This document shows positions 36,970 through 44,591 of a stretch of DNA of 44,591 bases, in pieces; the first letter of the stretch is position 1, and the number at the start of each line of letters is the position of its first letter. Below the pieces are notes generated by a model. It was not told the origin of the DNA. It saw only the letters and a list, made by a program, of their open reading frames with translations, and made no database searches. The DNA is from Sulfurimonas sp. (GTDB lineage: Bacteria > Campylobacterota > Campylobacteria > Campylobacterales > Sulfurimonadaceae): positions 1 through 44,591 of the forward strand of contig JAUZRZ010000072.1 of the NCBI GenBank assembly GCA_030949945.1. The letters are read 5' to 3'. The position numbers and the translations under genes were made by a program.

Positions 36970-38001
36970 TAAATCACTTCTATGAGCTTTGTACTACTCG
37001 CTTTAGTTGTTCCAATAGCTTCTAAATCAAGACCTGCTTTTTTTGTTATCTCTAAAAACTCTTCTACACTCTCCTCTGCCACAACACACAATAATCCACC
37101 AGAAGTTTGTGCATCACAAAGAATATTTTGCTGTTCTTCACTCATTGAGCCTATTTTGTGTCCATAACTCTCAAAGTTACGGTGAGTACCACCAGGTACA
37201 CAACCCATCTTTAGGTACTTTTTAACATTTTTAAGAGTTGGTATCTTTTCATACTCTAAGACAGCACTTATAGAACTACCCTCACATATCTCACTCAAAT
37301 GCCCAAGTAAGCCAAAACCTGTTACATCAGTAACAGCTACTACACCTTGAAGTTTTGCTATCTCGTAACCGATTTTATTTGATTCACACATTGCATCTAC
37401 TGCAACATCAATATCTCCATCTTCAATTTTACCCTGTTTTTGAGCTGTTGTCAGTATTCCAATCCCGAGTGCTTTTGTTAAAAAGAGTGAGCATCCAGCT
37501 TTTGCACTGTTGTTGCGTTTGAGGTTTTTATTATCAACTATTCCCGTTACTGCAAGTCCAAAGATAGGCTCAGGAGAGTCTATACTATGTCCACCAGCAA
37601 GTGGAATACCTGCTTCTTCACAAACCGCACGACCACCGTCTATTACTTCGCGTGCCACATCATCACTAAGCTTTTCTATTGGCCAACCAAAAATAGCAAT
37701 CGCCATAAGAGGTTTCCCACCCATCGCATAAATATCACTGATGGCGTTTGTAGCAGCAATTCGTCCAAAGGTAAAAGGATCATCTACGATAGGCATAAAA
37801 AAGTCTGTTGTACTAAGTACTGAAGTACCATTGCCAAGATCAAACGCAGCGAGCATCATCTTTTGTACTGTTTCCAACAAGTAAATCAGGATAAGATATA
37901 TGTTCTCTATTGCTTTTTAAGATAGAATCAAGTAGTTTTGGTGAAATTTTACAACCACATCCAGCACCATGTGAGTATTGTGTCAGTTTTATATCTTTCA
38001 T
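36969..38001 (-). CDS. selD: Selenide, water dikinase, frameshifted
   Basis: SelD makes selenophosphate from selenide and ATP. The start [20 protein letters not shown] shows the active-site GCGCK with Cys (TGT) where some species use selenocysteine. After an extra base near 37851 it continues [49 protein letters not shown] and [20 protein letters not shown], then [12 protein letters not shown] and [14 protein letters not shown]. The corrected length is about 343 residues. With selU downstream it supports selenouridine modification of tRNA. No selA or selB is in this window. Confidence 0.93.
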
Positions 38002-38065
38002 AATGTTATAATATCCTCAAATAAATTATATAATGATACCTCTTTAAGGAGTTAATGGAGAAAGA
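38002..38065. promoter_or_regulatory. Divergent promoter region selD / HAD gene
   Basis: A perfect TATAAT at 38029-38034 faces the HAD gene, followed by the ribosome site AAGGAG at 38046-38051. The other direction (selD) has a TATTAT close to its start. The whole gap is very AT-rich. Confidence 0.4.
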
Positions 38066-38509
38066 ATGTACGAAAAGATTAAACATATTGTCCTTGATTA
38101 TAATGGGACTATTGCTAAAGATGGGATTTTAGATACAGAGATAGAGTACTTACTGCAACTGCTCTCAAACAAATACAAACTTCATCTCATTACCGCAGAT
38201 ACTTTTGGAAATGTTCAGAGTCAGATACAGGCTTTTGAGATAAAACTGCATATACTTAAATCTCAAAATCATACACAAGAAAAAGCAGACTACATAAGTA
38301 GCTTAGATAAAGAGAGTGTTATTGCCATAGGTAACGGAAACAATGATGCAAAAATGCTCACCCTCGCCTCTGTTGGCATTGCCATTTTAGGTGCTGAGGG
38401 TTGCTCAAGCCAAGCACTACTTGCTTCTGATATAGTTTGTAAGTCTATAAAAGATGCACTAGAACTTCCTCTGCATCCTAAACGTTTGCATGCCACACTT
38501 CGGACTTAG
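38066..38509 (+). CDS. HAD-superfamily hydrolase (soluble P-type ATPase-like)
   Basis: The 147 residues contain IVLDYNGTIAKDGILDTEIE (HAD motif I, with DYNGT where the second Asp is Asn), HLITADTFGNV (motif II) and VIAIGNGNNDAKMLTLASVG (motifs III/IV). There is no cap domain. This matches small COG4087-type proteins resembling the phosphorylation domain of P-type ATPases. Phosphatase activity is inferred. The Asn in motif I is a known variant of this subgroup rather than clear inactivation. The lipoprotein gene follows closely. Confidence 0.8.
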   Translation: MYEKIKHIVLDYNGTIAKDGILDTEIEYLLQLLSNKYKLHLITADTFGNVQSQIQAFEIKLHILKSQNHTQEKADYISSLDKESVIAIGNGNNDAKMLTLASVGIAILGAEGCSSQALLASDIVCKSIKDALELPLHPKRLHATLRT

Positions 38510-38519
38510 GAAATAAACT

Positions 38520-39705
38520 ATGAATAATATCGAGATTAAGACGTATAAATTATGCTTTTTTGTTCCAGCACAAAATAAGAGAAATAGCCCTACTTACAAA
38601 GTGGATATTTCTATTTTTTTTATACTGTTACTATATATTTTACTATTAGGATGCAGTAATAATGTAAAGCAATCAAATGCTAACAAGCAGTACTGACGTT
38701 AACACCTCTTTACCAGGTCAAACAACTGAGGAATTAAATGTCACAAGCAGTATAGAGCGAATAGAAGGATCGCTTTCTTTATATATAAATAAGATGCTAA
38801 AGCAAGCGTCTTTGCTCAATGATGCACTTTGGCAATTAAGCAGTAATGTTGAACATGATAATGCAAGAACAATAGTAAATTATATTATTCATCAAGAATA
38901 TAGTCAAGCAAATACTCAAGCCGAAACTGTAGGTGCTACATTGCTTGAGTTTCATGATATAAATAAAACCTACTACATCTTACATTTCGGTTTAGAAAAA
39001 CTGATAAACGATGAGTATAAATCTATAGGGGGAACATACATTTTCTATCCAAAAGGAAACAATATAGCCATTCAGGTACCCCACCCTATATTTGACACTA
39101 ACACAAAAAATCAAGGCATAGAAACATATCTGAACCTAGAGAGTAAATATCTATTATTAGCTGGGACACACCGTAATAGTTCGAGCATTGATAGTAATTG
39201 TCAAAGTAATTATAAAGAAAGTGATGTAGCACACAACGAAGCAGATTATTTTTATCAAGTACACAACGCTTTATCTTTAGCTGATAATAAAATACTCTTT
39301 ATTGAATTTCATGGTTTTGGAAGTGATACACGTAATAGAATTTGGAATGAATGCGACAGTAGTAAGAATGTAAACATCATAAATATTTCAGAAGGAGTAG
39401 ATGATTTTAATAGCTCAAATAGCATTCATCGGCTAGCAACTTATTTACAAAACAATAGCAGTATAAAAGTATGTTTATACAACCCCTCTCAAGATTTTAA
39501 TCAGACTGATATTTACACCTCTTCACTAGGTGGAACAACTAATGTTTCAGCTAGGTTTACTAATGGGGTAAACGATGTTTGCTCGGTCAGTGCAATAAGC
39601 TCTTCTAGTCGATTTATTCATATTGAACAGAGTTACGAGGTCCGACAAAACGAAAGAGCAACTATCTTGAATGCATTAAAATCAATTTATCTTACTCCAA
39701 TATAA
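38520..39705 (+). CDS. Lipoprotein, possible zinc amidohydrolase-like, frameshifted
   Basis: An N-terminal part from 38520 carries a hydrophobic stretch and lipobox (FFILLLYILLLGC, Cys45), then after one indel near 38680 a 340-residue region follows. It includes LAGTHRNSSSIDSNC, SDVAHNEADYFYQVHNALSL and KILFIEFHGFGSDTRNRI. The His and Asp/Glu residues in GTHRN, DVAHNEADYF and EFHGF are spaced as in zinc-dependent N-formylglutamate-amidohydrolase-like or M14-like hydrolases, which I recall with DVAHN...F.AVHEAL...HGF. The fold assignment is tentative. It is probably attached to a membrane and faces the periplasm or surface. It converges with purL, seven bases apart. Confidence 0.55.
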
Positions 39706-39712
39706 AAACTTC

Positions 39713-41931
39713 TTATATATCTTTTTCAATTACACGTTTAAATGTATTGAAATAATTATCTTGTAGTCTCTCTAAACTCATCTCTACATCATTAATCTTG
39801 ATTGAGTCACCACCAACTCTGCCTATCTTTTCAACAGCCATAGACTCATCTAACATCGCTTCAAACGCAGCACAGTTCTCAGGTTTTACTTCGATGATAG
39901 CACGACTCATAGACTCACAAAAGATGTCCCTCTCATCTTTTACACTCATCTCTACATCACAACCAAGACTAGATGTTGCAACCATTTTAGCAAGTGCAAT
40001 AGCAACTCCACCAGAACTTGCATCTTTAGCACACTCAAGAAGATTTTTCTTATTTGCCTCGATAACTAAGTCCCAAAGTGCAAGTTCCGCTTTATAATCA
40101 ATCGAGGGCATACTTCCAGCAACTGTGTCACAAATCTCTTTCATATATAAAGAACCACCAAACTCAGACTTTGTTTCTCCTACAAGATAAAGAGCATTTC
40201 CTGCGCTTTGAAATGAGGACATTAAAACATTGTTTTGGTCATCATTAAGTCCAACTGTTGCGATAGAAGGAGTTGGAAAAACAGAAACACCATTTGTTTC
40301 ATTATAAAGTGAAACATTTCCACCGATAACTGGTGTTGTAAGTGCAGCACAAGCCTCTTTTATACCAAGACAACCCTCACCAAACTGCCACATAACTTCT
40401 GGATTTTCAGGGTTACCATAGTTTAAACAGTCTGTAACTGCGAGTGGTCTAGCTCCACTCATAGCAACATTTCTACCCGCTTCCATAACAGCAGCTGCCC
40501 CACCATTTCTAGGATCTACATAACAAAAACGAACATTACAATCAGCACTCATTGCAAGTGCTTTTCCATTCTCTTTTACGCGAATAACAGAAGCGTCAAG
40601 CATTCCGCCTTTTTTGATTGTATTTGTTTGTACCATAGAGTCATACTGTGTATAAATCCACGACTTATCTACAACTTCCATAGATTTGGTAAGTTTCTCA
40701 AACGCAGCTTGATTTGAAACTTTGTCAAAATCATCTATAGTTACAGATGCTAAAGAAGCTAAATAAGCAGGTTTAGTCATAGGACGATTTAACTCAGGTG
40801 CTTCTTCACTTACAGGGTCAACTGGAACCTCAGCACATTTCTCACCGTGCCAAAAGAGTTCCATATTTCCAGTGTCAGTTACTTCACCAACAACAGCAGC
40901 ATCTAAATCCCATTTTTCAAAGATGTCGATGATAGCTTGTTCTGAACCTTTTTTTGCACACAGAAGCATACGTTCTTGAGACTCTCTGAAAGCATAAAGT
41001 CATAAGGAGTCATATTCTCTTCACGAGCAGGAATTTTATCAAGATGCATAATCATACCAGCACCAGAACGCCCTGCCATCTCAAAAGAAGAAGAAGTAAG
41101 ACCCGCTGCACCCATATCTTGAATACCTACAACATGGTCAGTTTTGAAAAGCTCCATACAAGCTTCAAGAAGAAGTTTTTCAGTGAAAGGGTCACCTACT
41201 TGAACAGTAGGACGAAGAGATTTTGACTCTTCCGTAAATGAGTCTGAACTCATAACAGCCCCACCTAAACCATCACGACCTGTTTTTGCACCAACATACA
41301 TTACAGGATTTCCAACACCCTCAGCAACTCCGAGAAAAATTTCATCAGATTTTGCGATACCAAGATTAAAAGCATTTACAAGGATATTTCCATTGTAACA
41401 CTCATCAAAACTTACTTCACCACCGATAGTAGGAACACCCATACAGTTTCCATAACCACCGATACCCTCAGTTACACCACGTACTAAATAACGCTGATGT
41501 GCAGCAGTTTTATCATCGTTTGTGATATTTCCAAAACGCAGGGAGTTTAGTGAAGCTACAGGACGAGCACCCATAGTAAATACATCTCGCATAATCCCAC
41601 CAACACCCGTTGCAGCACCTTGATATGGTTCTATAAAAGATGGGTGATTATGAGACTCCATCTTAAAAACAGCTGCATAGCCATCACCAATATCAATTAC
41701 ACCAGCATTTTCACCAGGACCTTGTATAACCCAAGGAGCCTTAGTAGGAAAACCTTTTAAGTGAACTTTAGAAGATTTATATGAGCAGTGTTCGCTCCAC
41801 ATAGCTGAAAAAATACCAAGCTCAACAAGGTTAGGCTCGCGCTTTAAAATCTCTTTAATATGTGTATAGTCATCTGATGAAAGTTTATGACTTGCTAATT
41901 GTTCTTCAATATTTTCTAATTGTTGGCTCAA
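39713..41931 (-). CDS. purL: Phosphoribosylformylglycinamidine synthase II, frameshifted
   Basis: PurL makes formylglycinamidine ribotide with PurQ and PurS. The N-terminal part has [40 protein letters not shown] then [20 protein letters not shown]. The C-terminal part has [40 protein letters not shown] and [14 protein letters not shown]. One 2-base insertion (or 1-base loss) near 40965 divides it; the corrected reading is [14 protein letters not shown]. The corrected length is 738 residues, as usual for the small PurL. The gene is normally indispensable for growth without purines, so the break is probably an error. Confidence 0.95.
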
Positions 41932-42006
41932 TGGGAATCCTAAAAATTTAATTTTTTGGTTTTTAAAGATGGATTATATCTAAATGTGAGTAAAAGTTAT
42001 TTGAAT

Positions 42007-42531
42007 TTAATGAAAAGCAAACTCTTTTTTTGTGCGGATGTTGAGTTTTAATGAAAAGATATTTCTATACTCGATTTTCTCTATTTCATACTCTTTTATG
42101 CTCTTTGGTAATTTTACTCTAATCTCATCTCCTGCCTCTTTACCTATCATCGCTTTTGCTAGAGGAGAGTGTATAGAGATAAGTCCATTTTCAGGCTCAC
42201 TCTCTAAAACACCACATAAGGTATAAGTTTCTTCTTCATCTGTATCTATATTTATAACAGAAACAGTACTGCCAAAACTTACTTTGGTATGCGAATGAAG
42301 CGAGGGGTCGATTATTTTTGAATTTTGAATCATTTTATTGAGGTAAAAGAGCCTTTTATCTATAAAACGCAGCTTCTCTTTTGCGGCATGATAGTCTGCG
42401 TTTTCACTTCTATCACCCTGAGCAGCAGCTACTAGTTTTTCATGAGCCACCTTAGGTTTTTCTTCTTCTAAAAGATACTTAAACTCTTCTACTAAAAGGT
42501 CGTAGCCCTCAATGCTCATAGGCTCAAGCAT
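42007..42531 (-). CDS. GreA/GreB-type transcription elongation factor
   Basis: The N-terminal coiled coil has YDLLVEEFKYLLEEEKPKVA and VAAAQGDRSENADYHAAKEK then LRFIDKRLFYLNKMI, with the acidic GDRSENADY tip that reaches the RNA polymerase active site. The C-terminal FKBP-like domain has SFGSTVSVINIDTDEEETY and NGLISIHSPLAKAMIGKEAG then DEIRVKLP. It rescues backtracked polymerase by stimulating transcript cleavage. Length 174. DxxENADY is present; the overall form is closer to GreB-like variants. The ATG at 42531 has AGGA 6 bases upstream. Confidence 0.87.
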   Translation of the reverse strand: MLEPMSIEGYDLLVEEFKYLLEEEKPKVAHEKLVAAAQGDRSENADYHAAKEKLRFIDKRLFYLNKMIQNSKIIDPSLHSHTKVSFGSTVSVINIDTDEEETYTLCGVLESEPENGLISIHSPLAKAMIGKEAGDEIRVKLPKSIKEYEIEKIEYRNIFSLKLNIRTKKEFAFH

Positions 42532-42539
42532 TGTAGTTC

Positions 42540-42866
42540 CTAATGCTCAAATCCGAGAATATAGTAAGTCTCTTTATTTGGAAGTTTTTCTATATTTATC
42601 TTAAACTTATCACTAAAACGTGCCACCTTTTCATGTGCCTCATCTGCTAATGCTGAAGTTGGGGATTCAACTTTGATTTTAAAGTAGTTTTTTGAGTTTG
42701 AGAGTGCTACAAATGAGCTGTTAACCTGAAGATGATCATGTAAATCCATAATATGTTTTTGAATCTTTTCATATCCACTCGTATTTTTTTCAATATCTTC
42801 TAACTGTTGGAGTAAAGCATCATTTGGTACATAACCGAGTTGTCTTAGCATCGCATCTCTTCTCAT
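42540..42866 (-). CDS. Conserved hypothetical protein
   Basis: This 108-residue soluble protein begins MRRDAMLRQLGYVPNDALLQ and continues LEDIEKNTSGYEKIQKHIMD, LHDHLQVNSSFVALSNSKNY and FKIKVESPTSALADEAHEKV. The pattern is helices at both ends around a central strand region. I recognise no domain. It is co-directional with the Gre factor gene, eight bases apart, and diverges from the HDOD gene. Confidence 0.7.
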   Translation of the reverse strand: MRRDAMLRQLGYVPNDALLQQLEDIEKNTSGYEKIQKHIMDLHDHLQVNSSFVALSNSKNYFKIKVESPTSALADEAHEKVARFSDKFKINIEKLPNKETYYILGFEH

Positions 42867-42985
42867 ATCTATATTCCTTCGTAATTATATTTGTAAAAAT
42901 AATATCAGCTTTTTGTAAATATTCAGTATGTATTTACTATCTAATGACTATAATTGTACAATACTTTTAATATAAGAGAGAGATA
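42867..42985. promoter_or_regulatory. Divergent promoter region
   Basis: This AT-rich gap separates the minus-strand hypothetical gene and the plus-strand HDOD gene. On the plus strand TATAAT lies at 42950-42955, and GAGAGAGA precedes the HDOD start as a ribosome site. No operator-like repeat was seen. Confidence 0.35.
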
Positions 42986-43789
42986 ATGACCCCAGAGATA
43001 CTTAAAAAAATCAAACAACTTCCACCACTTCCAGAGTCTGCAATGCAGATAGAAGCAGTTTATCAAGATCCAGACAGTAGTTTTAACGATATGGTTAAGA
43101 TATTAGAAAAAGACCCTCTTCTTACTGCTGACATTTTAAAAGCTGCAAACTCTCCCCTATATGGTTTTTCTCGTGAGATAAATGCAATAAGCCAAGCAGT
43201 TGGACTCTTTGGTATGGGTACAGTTCGTGGTTTTGCTCTTGCTTCTATTGTTAAAAAAAGTTTTAGTCTTGACTTAGCACCTTATGGAATTAGCAACGAT
43301 ATGTTCTCAGCACTCTCAAAAAAACAGCATGGTCTTATGACTTCATGGTGTCTGAGAAAAGAGAACAGACTGCTAGGAGTACTCTCTCCTGCTGCGTTTC
43401 TTGTAGAGATTGGCAAGGTTCTTATCGCTCAACAAATCATTAGTGAAAACAAACAAGAAGAGTTTGCAGCAGCACTAAGAGAGTTAGGTGATGTTGAAGA
43501 GGCTGAAAGAGCAGTAGCTGGGGTTGATACACCTGAAGTAAGTGCTACTATTTTTGCTCAGTGGAAATTTGAAGAGGGCTTAGTTGATGTTATTAGAAAC
43601 TGTACAAACCCTGCTAAAGCAAATGAAGATGATATTCGTCCTGCACAAATTCTTCATGTGGTTCGTACTGCTGTTCCTATCAATGGTGTTATTACTGATG
43701 AAAGCAGTGCTCTTGCTAAAGAACTTATCTCAAAATATTCTCTAGATTTAGAGAGTTTTGAGACGGCTATAGAAAACGCCGCACTTTAA
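42986..43789 (+). CDS. HDOD-domain signalling protein
   Basis: The 267 residues start LKKIKQLPPLPESAMQIEAV and contain SFNDMVKILEKDPLLTADIL, KAANSPLYGFSREINAISQA and VGLFGMGTVRGFALASIV, the HDOD signature (LPxLP...DPxLTxxxLKxANSxxYG...I.SIxxAVxxLGxxxV). HDOD proteins lack HD catalytic residues and act in regulation of motility, cyclic-di-GMP output or stress responses. The cytoplasmic protein is unbroken. It is followed seven bases later by the RNase R gene, perhaps as one transcript. Confidence 0.85.
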   Translation: MTPEILKKIKQLPPLPESAMQIEAVYQDPDSSFNDMVKILEKDPLLTADILKAANSPLYGFSREINAISQAVGLFGMGTVRGFALASIVKKSFSLDLAPYGISNDMFSALSKKQHGLMTSWCLRKENRLLGVLSPAAFLVEIGKVLIAQQIISENKQEEFAAALRELGDVEEAERAVAGVDTPEVSATIFAQWKFEEGLVDVIRNCTNPAKANEDDIRPAQILHVVRTAVPINGVITDESSALAKELISKYSLDLESFETAIENAAL

Positions 43790-43795
43790 AACAAA

Positions 43796-44591
43796 TTGAA
43801 ATCTCTTCTTATACGACTCACACTTGGTGTGAGCGAACTAGACATCACTCCTGATGAAGCAAAATATGTTCAAAAATGGCTAGCAAAAAAATATCTCACT
43901 AAAAAAGAAAACCAATACAAATTTAACTCAAAATATCGTGCAGGTACTTTAGGTCTTGTTCAAAAAGAGACTGCTTACCTTAATGTTATCGGTGAAAATG
44001 TTCGTGACTTACTTATAGAAGATTTAGGAGTGGCTACTGAGGGCGACCTCATCATTGCACAAAGACTTCTTGGTAAACGTGGTACTCCCTCTGCAAAAAT
44101 TGCTGAAATTGTTGGGCGAGAACAGAGCTATAGCATCGCTTACATCATTTTTAAAGATAACCATAAAGTCCTTAGTTGATTTAAAAACCGACTTTCCTAT
44201 AGGTGCTGAGCTTACTCAAGAGGAACTAAAATCATACAAAACAGGTGATGTTTTTAAAGTTGACAATCAAGAGAACAAAGTCTTAGAGTGTTTAGGTAAT
44301 ATCTCTGACCCATTAGTAGATGAGAAGATAGTCCTCGCACAGTTTAATAAACATGATGAGTTTGATGAAGAGGTTCTAAAAATTGCTAAATCTTTTAAGC
44401 CTGTAAAAGCTTCCGAGCATCCATCACGAAAGGACTTAAGAGATTTAGATTTTGCTACCATTGACCCTGTTACTGCCAAAGATTATGATGATGCGATTTA
44501 CTGGGATGATGAGAACTCTACTCTTTATGTAGCCATTGCCGATGTAAGTGCTTACATCAAACCTTTTGGTGCACTTGATAATGAGGCGATA
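43796..44591 (+). CDS. rnr: RNase R (VacB/RNase II family), partial, frameshifted
   Basis: The N-terminal region starts at a TTG (KSLLIRLTLGVSELDITPDE). An indel near 44170 moves the frame to LVDLKTDFPIGAELTQEELK. The catalytic RNB domain begins RKDLRDLDFATIDPVTAKDY followed by DDAIYWDDENSTLYVAIADV, the metal-binding Asp cluster of RNase II/R. The gene runs off the right edge. RNase R degrades structured RNA 3' to 5'. The start is uncertain: the TTG is seven bases from the HDOD stop and no better start is visible. Confidence 0.85.

Noticed and set aside
36969..38001. Selenocysteine-containing SelD
   Set aside because: The active-site codon is TGT (Cys) in GAGCGCK, not TGA. The break in the gene is an indel about 100 bases later.
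39713..41931. Two separate PurL genes or a true purL pseudogene
   Set aside because: Both halves join at one point near 40965 with a 2-base insertion or 1-base loss and match the full family length.
1..44591. CRISPR arrays, IS elements, phage genes or rRNA/tRNA genes
   Set aside because: No regularly spaced repeats, transposase or integrase motifs, or structural RNA signatures were seen on either strand.

Overview
The window is low-GC DNA from a Campylobacterota bacterium. It most resembles Sulfurimonas and relatives, judging from the flgI-flgJ-flgM-flgN-flgK order, a cbpA/hspR pair, a selD-selU pair, a NIT-PAS-HD-GYP regulator and the general protein style. That placement is inference, because no search could be run. 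No tRNA, rRNA, CRISPR array or complete IS element was seen.

Left part (1-16.9 kb, nearly all minus strand): a cell-surface sugar locus read from right to left. A ComEA-like protein and a small MotA/MotB-like pair (16.9-15.6 kb) precede a long chain of overlapping genes: rfbA, a ParE-type toxin-antitoxin (TA) pair, rfbC, rfbD, two small membrane proteins, rfbB (dTDP-L-rhamnose), then rfbF, rfbG, a RhuM remnant, an MNT/HEPN TA pair, an acetolactate-synthase-like TPP enzyme, an NAD-dependent epimerase/reductase, a family-2 glycosyltransferase, a second epimerase, a PemK/MazF-type TA pair, rfbH, a CgeB-like glycosyltransferase and a GT10-like glycosyltransferase running off the edge. RfbF, RfbG and RfbH with the TPP enzyme and a reductase is the logic of a CDP-linked 3,6-dideoxy branched-chain sugar of the yersiniose type. 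TA or other small genes occupy many operon junctions. Two divergent copies of the 3' end of rfbG, each a mini-ORF, sit between the inserted modules.

Middle part (16.9-24.3 kb, minus strand): an orphan OppC-like permease, flgK, flgN, flgM, flgJ, flgI, rsmD, an exonuclease and small conserved genes of unknown function. A candidate FliA promoter lies before flgM.

Right part (24.4-44.6 kb, both strands): an operon of TonB receptor, YfiR-like periplasmic protein and GGDEF-EAL enzyme (a likely c-di-GMP signalling relay); murA; hspR/cbpA with a HAIR-like operator; an HD-GYP protein; purH; selU and selD; a HAD protein; an unusual lipoprotein; purL; a Gre factor; an HDOD protein and the start of RNase R. 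Two copies of a nested-palindrome repeat, with a paired base change in the stem, lie at 29.35-29.51 and 34.15-34.26 kb.

Many genes, including essential ones such as purL, are split by single-base indels. Most are probably long-read assembly errors, heaviest in the first 16 kb. Coordinates below join the fragments of each gene.
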